From NCBI GenBank assembly GCA_010909725.1, contig JAACMV010000008.1, positions 434,001-498,000 on the forward strand: a stretch of DNA of 64,000 nucleotides. Direction: 5' to 3'. Under the pieces are notes generated by a model, which was given only the letters and a program-made list of their open reading frames with translations, was not told the origin of the DNA and searched no databases. The position numbers were made by a program, and so were the translations under genes. Of the stretch, positions 1 through 10,253 are shown in pieces. Numbering within the stretch: position 1 is the stretch's first letter; the number at the start of each line of letters is the position of its first letter. Source of the DNA: Picochlorum sp. 'celeri'. Taxonomy: Eukaryota; Chlorophyta; Trebouxiophyceae.

Positions 1-1
1 C

Positions 2-406
2 ATGGACAAGGTCATGGTATTGGAACGCGATGGAGATGTGTTGGCATGTGCCATGTATAGTGTTCTTGGCACAGGTCTCGACGAAAAGCTCGTTGTCGAG
101 ATTAATGCTCTCATCGTGAGCGAATCGCATAGGAACAATGGATTTGGAGACTCGATGTTGGATTACATGGAACAAGATTTGCGGAGAAAGAATGTTGGTC
201 TCGTAGTCATAGTCCCAACAACAGGCAGTTGTGATTGGTTTGTTGATCGTGGCTTTGAGTACCAAGGACTTGCAAATCAGAGTTTGTTTTTGCCGGAAGA
301 GAGACGACATGGCTACAAAGAATTCGCCAAACTGTATAGCAAGTCTATTGTGGATATCGATTCTTCTCTGGCAGACCTGCCCGCAGGAAGACGGATTGGG
401 TTTTAG
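2..406 (+). CDS. N-acetylglutamate synthase-like GNAT acetyltransferase (3' part, truncated by window edge)
   Basis: The window opens inside this frame and 134 codons are visible, so the true start lies upstream. The visible part is a GNAT acetyltransferase fold. It has a motif-A-like acetyl-CoA loop at residues 38-50 (VSESHRNNGFGDSMLDYME), then a strand, then the segment DWFVDRGFE near residues 77-85. The order of loop, DWFV.RGF, PEERR and a final Y-S-K resembles the C-terminal domain of plant and bacterial N-acetylglutamate synthase, where DWFxxRGF and a terminal SKYY are characteristic. That enzyme makes N-acetylglutamate from glutamate and acetyl-CoA in arginine synthesis. The amino-acid-kinase-like half would lie outside the window. 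GNAT membership is fairly secure. The NAGS assignment is inference, and another GNAT enzyme is possible. Confidence 0.55.
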   Translation: MDKVMVLERDGDVLACAMYSVLGTGLDEKLVVEINALIVSESHRNNGFGDSMLDYMEQDLRRKNVGLVVIVPTTGSCDWFVDRGFEYQGLANQSLFLPEERRHGYKEFAKLYSKSIVDIDSSLADLPAGRRIGF

Positions 407-1126
407 CACTGAGCAGCAGCATGCTGATTGATATTGAAATACTTGAGTGCACATTTTGGATCATCTGAAATACATATTCTGAAATTCGTCCAGTGTAAAC
501 TATTTATGAATAGATCTTGACCCCTAGGAGGTCCCTTGCTGAAAGAGGCCACAGCAGTTAGAGAGAGTTCCTCGATGAGTCTGCATCCTGTATATTGTTT
601 TGTATGTATTATATTCATTAATCTAAAAATATGAAATTAATTAATGCATGTATGAGGAGGCGACATGCAATTCTTCGCCACATAGATGACCAGACCAGCA
701 TATGACTGATTCCAACAACTAGTTCACAGTACTGCACATGTGCTGTTCAGTACACATTCCTCATCACGAATGCATTGTTGCATGTATCTCATGGTCTAAG
801 AATTCAGATGCAGCAAAACATGTAACAATGCTGGGCATCTAGCATCTCGGTGAATGTGCTGGCGCACATGGTAATTACAACATTGCAACATAATGGCTCA
901 TGGCAATAGCAATAGCGTTCTAATGCGCTTACTAAGCGAATATTCGCTACACGTCACAGAACCGGGAGAAGATTCCTGCCTCCTCGAAGCATCATGTACG
1001 GTGTTATTCATTATCCAAATCAATTATCAAATTCATTCAAAAGTTGTCGATTGGTACAAAGTCATTTCGGTATAACATTCCGAGATGCAGTGACGCATAG
1101 GTTACGTTACCATCAAAGCCTCGACC
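407..1126. other. Intergenic, no gene seen
   Basis: This 720-bp stretch holds the 3' flank of the GNAT gene and the promoter of the acid phosphatase gene. Small open frames on both strands show no recognisable protein and no plausible splice partners. I see no tRNA-like structure or obvious repeat. Confidence 0.5.
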
Positions 1127-3082
1127 ATGTACAGATACGGGGCAGTTTTGCTGTTGGGTTTGCTCACCCTGGTGCAAAGCAAGGATCGAGGACTACAAAT
1201 GATAGAATTCCCCACTCCTGGAGTCCCAATCACTGCCTCCCTGCAGCCAGATGAGAACCTGACATTCACTCAGGGCAACGATATACCTATGGCTGAACTT
1301 GCCCACTCTGGACCTGAATTCTCTCCAGATCAAGTGCATTTGACAATGTGGTCAGAGACCTCGATGCTTGTGTCTTGGGCGACGGGATTGGGAAGAGACG
1401 GTCCTACCAGCCAGGCACCAGAGCCATACGACCCAGATGTTGTTGCATCTTTTGTCCAGTATGGCACCGATGCTGGCAGCCTCGAGCAAACAAAGGGAGG
1501 CAACCTCACAGATGGCGTTACTATAAACCGTGTTGTTTACACGTATGAGTATGGGCCAGGAGATGGGGCTGTCAATGGGGAAGGGACAGTGTATCAGTCA
1601 CCAATCCTGCATCACGTGTTGCTGGATGGCTTGGAGCCAGGAGTCACCTATTATTACAAGGTGGGAAATATGCAGGATGGTTTCTCCAACATTTTCAACT
1701 TTACTATGCCCAAGCAAGGAAATGAATACCCGTTTGTGATTGCGGTGACAGCTGACTTGGGTCAAACATACAATTCAAGTACAACACTGGATCGGATGAT
1801 TGCAGCCAAGCCAGATGTATCGCTTCTCGTAGGAGACTTGTCATATGCGGATTCCTACTGGGCTAATGGATCGTTCTACTTTTGGACAGACAGCCCAAAT
1901 ATGACGTACTTTAAAAGTTATCAGCCAAGATGGGATACATGGGCTAGATTGGTTCAGAAACTTGCTGCTTTTGTGCCAATGAATACCATTGCGGGCAACC
2001 ACGAAATTGAGTCTATTGCATTGCAGAACAACGTCACATATTTGTCATATAATTCTAGATACCCAATGCCTCAGTACACAGACAGAATTAATGCTAATGC
2101 TGACATACCCAGTTACTATTGGGATCAGAAGCTGTTACCCTCAGTAGGCAAATTCTTGGAGCCTGGTATCTCTAATGCAGTCACCTCGAACAACTCTTTC
2201 TATAGCTACAATGCTGGTCCAGCACATATTATTTTCTTAAACAACTATGCCCCATATGGACCAGGGAGTGTGATGTATAACTGGTTGGAGAAGGATCTAC
2301 AATCAGTTGATAGAAATGTGACCCCATGGATTATCATGGGGTGGCATGCGCCTTGGTATTCCACGTATACAGGGGCATACAAACAGATTGCTGAGATGCA
2401 GAGGGATATGGAGGATCTATTGAAAGAGTACAAAGTTGATCTGGTAGTGAATGGCCATGTCCATGCATACGAAAGATCCACACCAGCTTACAGGTACCTT
2501 CCAAATACCTGTGGGCCCAACCATATCACAATTGGAGATGGTGGAAATGCAGAGGGGCTGACATACTACGATGGAGGATATGTTGATAATACCACATCGG
2601 TGGATAATCAAAACCTATGCTTGAACCCTGAGAAGTACTATTCTGTGCCAGGGTATACACCAACCTATTCAGGTAATGGGTACATTGACCCAAATGTTCC
2701 ATTTTGTTACACCTCTCAAGCTCCATATAGTGATTTTCGAGATCCATCATTCGGTCATGGAGAGATAATATTCTTAAATGATACAGCCTTGAGGTGGAGA
2801 TGGAATAGGAACATGGATGGGATCAATGAGTATTTTGATGATGTCATTATCACAAAACCATTCAGTGATGACTGCACTGATCTTGTGCTTGAAGGAGTAC
2901 ATCCATCAGTCCATTCAACAGCCCAAGCATGGGTTAATAGATCCGAGACAGCATCCGGACCTACAAGTTTGGATAGTGACACCAACAAGGTTCCATTCCC
3001 AGCTCCGCCTTCCAGTGCTGATCACAGATGGCTGTGGGGAGTCATGCTGTTAATGGTTGCACCCTTGTGGCCCCATTACTGA
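1127..3082 (+). CDS. Secreted purple acid phosphatase (metallophosphoesterase)
   Basis: This is a single-exon gene of 651 residues. It begins with a clear signal peptide (residues 1-18), so it enters the secretory pathway. Residues about 65-195 form the fibronectin-III-like N-terminal domain of plant-type purple acid phosphatases. The metal-binding motifs appear in order: ADLG (D210), GDLSY (D237, Y240), GNHE (290-293), GWH (405-407) and GHVHAYER (443-450). These are the ligands of the dinuclear iron/metal centre that hydrolyses phosphate monoesters. Several N-x-S/T sites fit glycosylation. The C-terminus ends in a hydrophobic stretch after a Ser/Pro-rich linker, which could be a GPI-anchor signal or a membrane anchor. 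Known family members scavenge extracellular or vacuolar phosphate. The substrate here is not visible in the sequence. The start is the first ATG before the signal peptide. Confidence 0.9.
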   Translation: MYRYGAVLLLGLLTLVQSKDRGLQMIEFPTPGVPITASLQPDENLTFTQGNDIPMAELAHSGPEFSPDQVHLTMWSETSMLVSWATGLGRDGPTSQAPEPYDPDVVASFVQYGTDAGSLEQTKGGNLTDGVTINRVVYTYEYGPGDGAVNGEGTVYQSPILHHVLLDGLEPGVTYYYKVGNMQDGFSNIFNFTMPKQGNEYPFVIAVTADLGQTYNSSTTLDRMIAAKPDVSLLVGDLSYADSYWANGSFYFWTDSPNMTYFKSYQPRWDTWARLVQKLAAFVPMNTIAGNHEIESIALQNNVTYLSYNSRYPMPQYTDRINANADIPSYYWDQKLLPSVGKFLEPGISNAVTSNNSFYSYNAGPAHIIFLNNYAPYGPGSVMYNWLEKDLQSVDRNVTPWIIMGWHAPWYSTYTGAYKQIAEMQRDMEDLLKEYKVDLVVNGHVHAYERSTPAYRYLPNTCGPNHITIGDGGNAEGLTYYDGGYVDNTTSVDNQNLCLNPEKYYSVPGYTPTYSGNGYIDPNVPFCYTSQAPYSDFRDPSFGHGEIIFLNDTALRWRWNRNMDGINEYFDDVIITKPFSDDCTDLVLEGVHPSVHSTAQAWVNRSETASGPTSLDSDTNKVPFPAPPSSADHRWLWGVMLLMVAPLWPHY

Positions 3083-3466
3083 ACTCCTCCAGGTTACCTT
3101 GTTCCTGATTTTTATATTTCCGGAGAATGAGACCTGTTTCAACAAAGTTGGGGAACAAGTTGACTATTCAGTAACGTTGTAACTGTTGAACAGTACTGTT
3201 GCTTGCTCGATTCGTACATTGTTGATTCTAGTTTCATGTCCAACACCCTGAAAAAAAACCATCCAAAAATATATGCAGATGCAGATCTATTCTGTTGCAA
3301 ATCCATGGAGCAGCTGCATACCCATTAAATACATATATACATATAAGAAGATCACATTGATTATTAATTTACTGCGTAGAAGAAGGGCTGTTCATCTCGG
3401 TGTGCTGCATGCTGCATTGCTTCATCGTAGCAAACAAGCCAAAGCAGCATAAAGAAGTGCCAGACG
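3083..3466. other. Intergenic between acid phosphatase and RlmN genes
   Basis: The 3' flank of the phosphatase gene contains TGTAA-type motifs, a polyadenylation signal known in green algae, followed by the RlmN promoter. I see no gene here. Confidence 0.45.
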
Positions 3467-4809
3467 ATGCCTAAGAAGAGGGTTTTATCCCCAAAATCTA
3501 TTTGGGATTATAATCAAGTACAACAAACATTTGTTGAAGCAGGGATTAAAGAATCGCATCTCCAAAGGCTTTACACGTATGTTGCTGGGATTTCTAATCT
3601 GTTTCTAGAGCCCTTATTGGCTCTCAAGCGTATTGTTTGGGAGTGATAGTATTACATAGTCAGATAAGGATGGCTTTCGATTGAAATATGACGGAGATTT
3701 GCGGGTTTTTAATGCAGGGCTTTGGTTCAAGACCCATATGTGGACTTGAGCACTATTCCCATGATGCCAAAGAAGGCCAAATCGATACTTGATGAGAATT
3801 ATGTGCGCTTGACGTCTCGATGTAAGTCTTTCAAACAATCTGCAGATGGTGAGACGACCAAGCTGCTGATTGAATTGCAAGATGGGCTTAAAGTTGAGGC
3901 TGTCATTATGACATATGATACCTCAAAGAGGGATTCGTCTGGTCAGACTGGGGGGAAGCGGCATACGCTTTGCGTATCTTCTGAAGTTGGGTGTCAGATG
4001 GGGTGCACATTCTGTGCCACGGGTGCGTGGACATGTCGATAGATGGGCGTGAGTGCAGTGTATCTGATCTGTGTATTGCTGCTGTTCTTCTTGCAGGGAC
4101 AATGGGCCTGACTGCTGTTTTAACTTCAGGAGAGATTATTGAGCAGCTGGTGCATGCTAGAATGCGTTCTCCGATTCCTCGAAACATTGTTTTTATGGGA
4201 ATGGGGGAGCCAATGAATAATTATGAGCAAGTCAAGACTGCCATCTCACTGATGGTGCACCCAAATGCATTTGCTTTACGGCAGAAGAGTGTTACACTTT
4301 CGACAGTTGGGGTCATTCCTCGAATTATTCAACTAGCGTCTGACCTTCCAGGGATAAGTTTAGCCCTTTCGCTTCATGCACCCAACCAAGAATTACGGCA
4401 GCGGATAGTCCCAAGTGCACGAGCCTATAAACTGGAGAAATTAATTGCAGCGATCGACAAATATCAGGAGATTACAAAAAAGAGAGTTCTTATGGAATAT
4501 GTACTTTTGGGGCCAGATTTTAATTGCAAAGGTGAGCATGCAGAAGAACTTGGACAATTACTCCATGGGAAAGATGTTGTTCTCAATATTATTCCATGGA
4601 ATCCCATCTTATCCCCAGGCTTCTCATATGAGGCCCCTCCGCAGGCAACAATACAGAAGTTTATAGAGATACTCGACAAAAAATATCGAATACCTTGTAC
4701 AACGCGCCAAGAAAAGGGTCAAGATGTTGATGCTGCCTGTGGGCAGCTGGTCCTTAATGATGGAGGCAAGGCCACATGTGCTAGAGATCTTGAAGATCTT
4801 GTGGTATGA
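3467..4809 (+). CDS. rlmN: RlmN-type radical SAM rRNA/tRNA adenine-C2 methyltransferase
   Basis: Three exons (3467-3576, 3718-4022, 4097-4809) join in phase into 375 residues. Introns are 141 and 74 bp with GT..AG ends. Exon 2 carries the radical SAM cluster motif C-x3-C-x2-C in VGCQMGCTFCATG. Exon 3 continues TMGLTAVLTSGEI, exactly where bacterial RlmN continues, which confirms the second junction. Near the C-terminus DVDAACGQL holds the second catalytic cysteine that forms the methyl-transfer intermediate. RlmN methylates C2 of A2503 in 23S rRNA and of A37 in some tRNAs. In algae and plants the enzyme is nuclear-encoded and thought to act in organelles. The N-terminus (MPKKRVLSPKSIWDY) is not an obvious transit peptide, so the compartment is open. 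The gene is convergent with MCM9, 55 bp away. Confidence 0.88.
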
Positions 4810-4864
4810 TGATTGCACTCGTTTATAATAATAATATTCATGTAGAACGCCATTCATTTTTTAT

Positions 4865-7081
4865 TCAATCAGACTGGACATCTAGAGTTTCCAGCACAAT
4901 AGATTTCAGTGTGTCTACTTTGACTTCAGCCGATTCAGTATTCATATAGTATCCCATTTCACCCATTCTCAAATTTGAGGGAATCTGCAATACTCCTCCA
5001 TCTGTTATACCAATTGAAGCATCTGCCAAGCAAATAGCGACAACAGCATCATGGATTCCAACCTCATGTCTGGCCATTAGTTTGGCATGTGCCTGGGATA
5101 GTCGTATCAGCGATTCAAAAAACCTCACTGTAACATGATCTGATCCAAAGGACCTCCTCGCTTGATAATACGAGATTAGAACTCTTTTCGCGTCCTGAGA
5201 CAGCAATGGATAAAACTTCATTTTGCACCATTGAATATAGTTGCGCAGCATCTCAATATCCCACATCTCACCAAGGCTATCATGCGGCTCCTTTCCTTCT
5301 CTGCTCTTGGTATCTAGAACAACATCACCAGCATGCCCCCTCATATTCAGAATATGGTCAACAATCACCGCGTCCGCTGCTGGGTTCATATCATCAAGCA
5401 GCAGTAAGATGATATCAAACCGACTCAGAAGTGGGGATGATAAGGCCAACTGCTCCTCCAAGGTTTTCCTGGGGTCAATCCTCCTATTTCCTTTTGGATT
5501 GCATGTACCAAACACTGAAACCTTGGTCTGTAAAGTTGACACCATGCCTGCTTTAGCCAAAGAACATGTCTGCTGCTCCATCACTTCATGCAATGCAGAA
5601 CTTTCTGACTGCTTCAGTCCATCAATTTCATCAATACAGCAGACACCTCCATTCGCCAGTACAAGAGCACCAGCCTCTAACGTCCATTGTCCATTTTCTT
5701 TCACTGCCGCGGCAGTCAAACCTGCTGATGATGCAGATGATCCACTCGTGATCACAGCCTTTGGACACACATGGGTCACAAACTTTTGAATCTGAGATTT
5801 CCCAGTCCCAGGATCCCCCACCAAAAGCACGTGAATATCCGCCCTAGAAGCTTTTCTTTTTACAGAACCTGCGTCTGTACCGTCAAACTGGCTTCCTTGA
5901 TCTGTAATATCATGCTGTGATACCCCTCCAAGCAGCATGAGCAACACTGATAATTTCACACCAAACATGCCAGAAAGCATCGGACACAGAGAATTTACAA
6001 TGACATCTCGAGCTGTGAATATCGAGCCTTGTACCCTCGCAGATGTCCAAAATTCTTCAAACTTTGCGTACATGGCATCCTTGTTCAATGCTGAGTGTGT
6101 GTCTTGATCATCCTGTACAACTAAGGACACTGCCTTCACAGCAAGTGTGACAACTGCCTTGGCCCCAACCGGTGTCGTTGATCCATGGCGAATCACAATT
6201 CCTGTTATATGAACTTCATCCCCAATCTGACAACAGTCTGCCAAATCGTCTTGCAAAATGACCGTCACAGCTTTTCTGCTGTTACTGCTGGTCCTGTCCC
6301 CACCCTGATGCCCATGGGATGTATACACCTCATCAGAAGAATGAACTTCCTGAACATATATTTCCTGATAATTTGTAAAGGTGTTGTCTGAAGGACACTG
6401 TCTAAATGTGCCGCCCGTGCACACACTACCCACCCCTCCAGTGGAGCTGGATGATGGACACTGCTGAGGCAAAGACACATCATTCGTGAAATCATCAACC
6501 ACCACCGCAAACTTGTATCCACACGAGGCACATTCAAATAATTTACGTGATTCTAGAACCTTCACAACCCCTGTCCGTGCCACAGTCCCAGTCAGCGTCA
6601 CCAAACAATCCACCAACTCTGACCGTGCCACACTCTGCCCGGGCGAGAGTGGTGCCAACCCATTCATCATGCCAGCAGGCCCAAACAACCGCGCATGCAC
6701 ATTTTCCTTCACAGAATATCTATGGCGCTGAGATAATGACACTACTGGCGTCGACACCTTCCCAACATCCTGCTGCTCCCACGCAATGCCCTCTTCCTCA
6801 CCACCCTCCTGTTTGGCCACCAACTCTTGCAGTACAACATTCTGAACCCGTAAAATCCCAGTCTCAATCGCCTCTATCGATTGAATTGGATTATTAAATA
6901 CATATTCAGCAACTTCCAGGTTCCATACACCCAATTCAGTCAAACTCAGGGGCAATCCTTGGTGATCTTCAGGTTGAGCATTGAGCAAGAGACTGACAAT
7001 GTCTTGCCTCTTCCTTTTGTACAGATAGTCGCTAATCTCCCTCTCCAACCATTTCAGGGAGTCTGATTGGCTCATTACCAT
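4865..7081 (-). CDS. MCM9: MCM9 DNA helicase
   Basis: A single exon encodes 738 residues of the MCM AAA+ family. The N-terminal part has an OB fold with a zinc-binding segment near residues 180-230 (ECASCGYKF, then CP..C..C). The ATPase part has Walker A GDPGTGKSQ near residue 420, Walker B CCIDEIDG near 479 and the arginine finger SRFD near 552. The surrounding sequence (SAGLTAAAVKENGQWTLEAG, then MEQQTCSLAKAG) matches MCM9 better than MCM2-7. N-terminal features such as NYQEIYVQE also fit MCM9. MCM9 works with MCM8 in homologous recombination and mismatch repair. Animal MCM9 has a long C-terminal extension that is absent here, as in plants. The start chosen is the first of two nearby ATGs. 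A shadow frame on the other strand was ignored. Confidence 0.85.
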   Translation of the reverse strand: MVMSQSDSLKWLEREISDYLYKRKRQDIVSLLLNAQPEDHQGLPLSLTELGVWNLEVAEYVFNNPIQSIEAIETGILRVQNVVLQELVAKQEGGEEEGIAWEQQDVGKVSTPVVSLSQRHRYSVKENVHARLFGPAGMMNGLAPLSPGQSVARSELVDCLVTLTGTVARTGVVKVLESRKLFECASCGYKFAVVVDDFTNDVSLPQQCPSSSSTGGVGSVCTGGTFRQCPSDNTFTNYQEIYVQEVHSSDEVYTSHGHQGGDRTSSNSRKAVTVILQDDLADCCQIGDEVHITGIVIRHGSTTPVGAKAVVTLAVKAVSLVVQDDQDTHSALNKDAMYAKFEEFWTSARVQGSIFTARDVIVNSLCPMLSGMFGVKLSVLLMLLGGVSQHDITDQGSQFDGTDAGSVKRKASRADIHVLLVGDPGTGKSQIQKFVTHVCPKAVITSGSSASSAGLTAAAVKENGQWTLEAGALVLANGGVCCIDEIDGLKQSESSALHEVMEQQTCSLAKAGMVSTLQTKVSVFGTCNPKGNRRIDPRKTLEEQLALSSPLLSRFDIILLLLDDMNPAADAVIVDHILNMRGHAGDVVLDTKSREGKEPHDSLGEMWDIEMLRNYIQWCKMKFYPLLSQDAKRVLISYYQARRSFGSDHVTVRFFESLIRLSQAHAKLMARHEVGIHDAVVAICLADASIGITDGGVLQIPSNLRMGEMGYYMNTESAEVKVDTLKSIVLETLDVQSD

Positions 7082-7501
7082 TTAATAGAACAACCCTCGG
7101 GTCCTTTCCTGTCTTGTTCGTACATCTCGCTGAAGCGAGAGCCAAGCTTCCCGAAACCTTGTCCATGGAGAACCATCCCGGGATGGGAACAACGTAGGAG
7201 CGAACCCATCGACATATTCGGCATATTTCCAATACCATTTATAATTTATAGACATCTGAGGGTGACTAGTATACCCAATCAAGGTATGTCCAGGAATACT
7301 GTGGATTCACTTCATTCGCTTCTCGTCGGATTCGGGTTAGCATGGCCCGAACACGTGACACACAGACATCAAAATAACTGCTCATATCTATTTTCTGAAA
7401 CATGATTGCTTGCCCCGACGTTCTCAGACCAGGAGGCGATGGTTCTCACAACAGCAAAACCCTGTGCAGATATATATATAAAGTACTGACCTGCTCCTAC
7501 A
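7082..7501. other. Divergent promoter region between MCM9 and COX7a-like gene
   Basis: This 420-bp intergenic region lies between two diverging genes. It has a strong TATA-like run next to the COX7a start. Other open frames here are not supported. Confidence 0.5.
7471..7482 (+). promoter_or_regulatory. TATA-like element just upstream of COX7a-like gene
   Basis: The run TATATATATAAAG ends about 20 bases before the ATG at 7502. If it is a true TATA box, transcription would start at or just before the ATG and leave almost no leader. It could instead be an AT-rich leader, with the real promoter further upstream. Confidence 0.35.
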
Positions 7502-7770
7502 ATGTCTCAGATTGGACAGGCCCAGAAGTTTTTCCAGGCAGCAAAGGGATATGTTCATGTGAAGACGGGGTATGTGTGATTGCTTGATGCGCAAATGGTT
7601 GATTGATTTGGGCACCAGTGGGATGTGTATGATTTACTGCCTGGCGTCTCTGTTGCAGGACTGATAAGATCACGAGTGTCGTGATTCCACTTGGCATGAC
7701 TGCTGTGGCTACATTGGTGTGGGGTCGTGGTATGTGGAACATGTATTGTGGCACTGGCAAGCTTGAGTAG
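7502..7770 (+). CDS. Cytochrome c oxidase subunit VIIa-like small protein
   Basis: This gene is visible only after splicing. Exon 1 is 7502-7569 and exon 2 is 7659-7770, with an 89-bp GT..AG intron. The product has 59 residues. After a soluble start (MSQIGQAQKFF) it reads GTDKITSVVIPLGM, then one membrane-spanning helix, then a short tail ending NMYCGTGKLE. Plant COX7a-like proteins have the same plan: a DKITSVAIP-type motif, one transmembrane helix and a tail of the form YNM.NG.GK. I made this comparison from memory. Such proteins are single-span subunits of mitochondrial complex IV in the inner membrane. Small size and a short presequence are normal for the family. The next gene downstream, LHCB, is on the same strand. 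Confidence 0.75.
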
Positions 7771-8162
7771 GCTGTGTTATGGTGACTTGATTTTTGTCCC
7801 ATCCAATTATTGCTGTTTTGTTTCTGTAAGAGTATCATATGAATCCTCAATGCTGATGTCAAAGTGTTCTGCGTATGCGTGGAGAAAGCGTGTGGTATTA
7901 TCACTGGACTTGGAAACAATGCAAAGAATTTTATATAATCCTAAATAGGGAGAGATTGATAAATAGAAAGTCGGAATATCCTCATTGGATGAGCACCTCC
8001 TATGGACAGTCTCTTTTGATGGGACCCACCTTTGGTCGCCCGTCCCTTGCCATGGGATAAGCAAAGATTGAGATTGATGATAATGGGCATCCCCCAGTCG
8101 TCCAGGGCATACTTTTATCCATATCTCCTGAATATTCTCGAATACAACGTTAATATTTCATA
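7771..8162. other. Intergenic between COX7a-like and LHCB genes
   Basis: This 392-bp stretch holds the COX7a 3' flank and the LHCB promoter. It is rich in A/T near 7920-7980. No coding potential is seen on either strand. Confidence 0.45.
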
Positions 8163-9363
8163 ATGGTTGCTATCGCTGCTATGCGCACCGGTGTCGTGGC
8201 TGGAGCCACTAGAGTACGTTTTGCACTGCTTGTCTCGTTCGGAGTCCTTTCCTAGGACCACATCTGTCGCGTTTTGTTGCAATACTCATATCATGTGTGA
8301 TTATTTGTATTATTTGCAGCGTACTACCACCATGCGTCGTACTGTCAAGGTATGTGTCGAGAGAAATCTACCTGCTCACGGGTTTGCTGCAACGCCCAAG
8401 TACCTCGTGCGTCTCGATGAGATCGCGGGATGCGATGGTGAAACCCTTTTGTAATAATATCTGGGAATGACACGGAATGCGGCCGTGTTCTTCTAGGGTA
8501 TTGAGACTCGCAGGTGAAGCAGTTGGCTGGATACGATTTTGCCTTATCCAGAGCAGATTCGATCTTGATAGCCAAGGCCATCACCAGCAGCTGATGGGCT
8601 CGATTGTGTCCCCTCGACCGTGGTACTGACAATGTGTTTGTTTCTTTGTTTGCAGTCCAAGCCAGCTTCTCGCTCTTCCTCTTCCGAGTCTCAGTGGTAC
8701 GGACCAGAGCGCCCACTTTTCCTCGGCCCATTCTCTGAGGGAGCTGTCCCAAGCTACTTGACCGGAGAATTCCCAGGAGACTACGGATGGGATACCGCTG
8801 GATTCTCTGCTGATCCAGAGACCTTCGCCAAGAACCGTGAGCTCGAGCTCATCCACGCCCGTTGGGCTATGTTGGGTGCTTTGGGATGCGTTGTCCCAGA
8901 GCTCCTCCAGCAGAACGGAGCTGCCGAGTTCGGAGATGCTGCCGTCTGGTTCAAGGCTGGAGCCGCCATCTTCTCCGATGACGGACTCAACTACCTCGGA
9001 AACGCCAACTTGATCCACGCTCAGTCCATTGTTGCCACCGTTGCTTGCCAGGTGATCCTCATGGGACAGGCTGAGGCTTTCCGTAACTCTCCAGCTGGAC
9101 TTGACTGGGCTGAGGGCCTTGACAGACTCCACCCAGGAGGACCATTCGACCCATTGGGATTGGCTGACGACCCAGACACCTTCGCTGAGCTCAAGGTGAA
9201 GGAGATCAAGAACGGACGTCTTGCTATGTTCTCCATGTTCGGATTCTTCGTCCAGGCTATTGTTACTGGAGAGGGACCACTCAAGAACTTGAACGACCAC
9301 TTGGCTGACCCAGGAGCAGTCAACGCCTGGAACTTCGCCACCAAGTTCGTTCCAGGAAACTAA
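8163..9363 (+). CDS. LHCB: Light-harvesting chlorophyll a/b-binding protein of photosystem II
   Basis: Three exons (8163-8213, 8320-8349, 8656-9363) give 262 residues. Introns are 106 and 306 bp. Exons 1 and 2 encode a short Arg/Thr/Ala-rich plastid transit peptide. The mature protein begins near [24 protein letters not shown]-[DE]-R is the LHCII trimerisation region. Chlorophyll-binding helices follow: [13 protein letters not shown] (helix B), the middle helix near [12 protein letters not shown], and [14 protein letters not shown] (helix A). The E..H.R and E..N.R pairs ligate chlorophyll. The sequence is of the major LHCII (LHCBM) type found in core green algae, not the prasinophyte Lhcp type as far as I can judge. 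Codon use is very biased (GGA for Gly, CCA for Pro, CTC or TTG for Leu), as expected of an abundant protein. Confidence 0.95.
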
Positions 9364-9636
9364 GCTGGAGATGATTTTTTGCATGGATGTGCTGGTGGCA
9401 TGCCACTGACACAGTGCATTTAATTAAGAAAAATACGATGTTTTGGTTCACGCACGTGCTTTTTGTGTAACACATGACCACATCATAGTATTCATATTAC
9501 ATCCTCATGCATTATTTGTATGACAAAATTTTGGTGGCCATGATGACCTAGTGTACACGTCTATACAAAAATCCAAGCATGCATCCACTGGAAGCTGTCA
9601 CAGGGCTTCAATGGGTGCTCATATCATACAAGGGTT

Positions 9637-10253
9637 TCATCCAAACGTATTCTCTCCGCTGTACCTCATGTACAAGAAACCATCTTCATCCTTATGGTCG
9701 CTGAACACATCAGATATGAGGGCAGCATTTGGAGGCAGAATATTCCGCACAAATATGAACAATGCCTTCTCAGGATTCACTTGGATCCTCTTCCTGATCA
9801 CATATGTGAACTGGCCAACTGTTAAATCATTAGGAACGAGATATTTCTTCTTATCAATGGTCGGGACATCACTTTTGTCAGCCTTCTCCACAATCACAGG
9901 GATTCTGTCTGGATACTTCTCTCGGATCCTCCGTGCCTCTGCTTGTCGTTTCTCTGCATAGATATGCCATAGGTTTGTTATCATGTGCCCAGATGAGTCG
10001 CAATTCCACAATAACCCTTCCACGGTGTCATCTGTCGGAAACAACGTAGGTGACATTGAAACTCCCAAAAAAAACCAGAAACACGGTGCATTCGCCCTCA
10101 TATCAATTACATTCCATCACAGTATACCAAATTGAGGCAATACATCCAAAAAAATGGACGATTCGGGATGCTGCAAGTTGGACCTTTTCGAGCACTTCCT
10201 CGGAGCAAAAACCAATACAACGTACCTAGAGGGTGGTCGTCTTTGAATGTCAT
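9637..10253 (-). CDS. ATG8: Autophagy ubiquitin-like protein ATG8
   Basis: Two exons on the minus strand (10226-10253 and 9637-9953) give 114 residues. The 272-bp intron falls after MTFKDDHPL. Spliced, the protein reads ...[18 protein letters not shown], then [18 protein letters not shown], and ends YSGENTFG. These are hallmark ATG8 segments. ATG8 is conjugated to phosphatidylethanolamine on the growing autophagosome through its C-terminal glycine. Here the glycine is the last residue before TGA, so no tail needs to be cut by ATG4 before first lipidation. The length equals that of the processed form in other species. The first exon is only nine codons and was found by extending the conserved N-terminus upstream. 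Confidence 0.95.

Noticed and set aside
8581..9384. Minus-strand frame of 267 codons
   Set aside because: It is the antisense shadow of LHCB exon 3, whose strong codon bias removes stops on the other strand.
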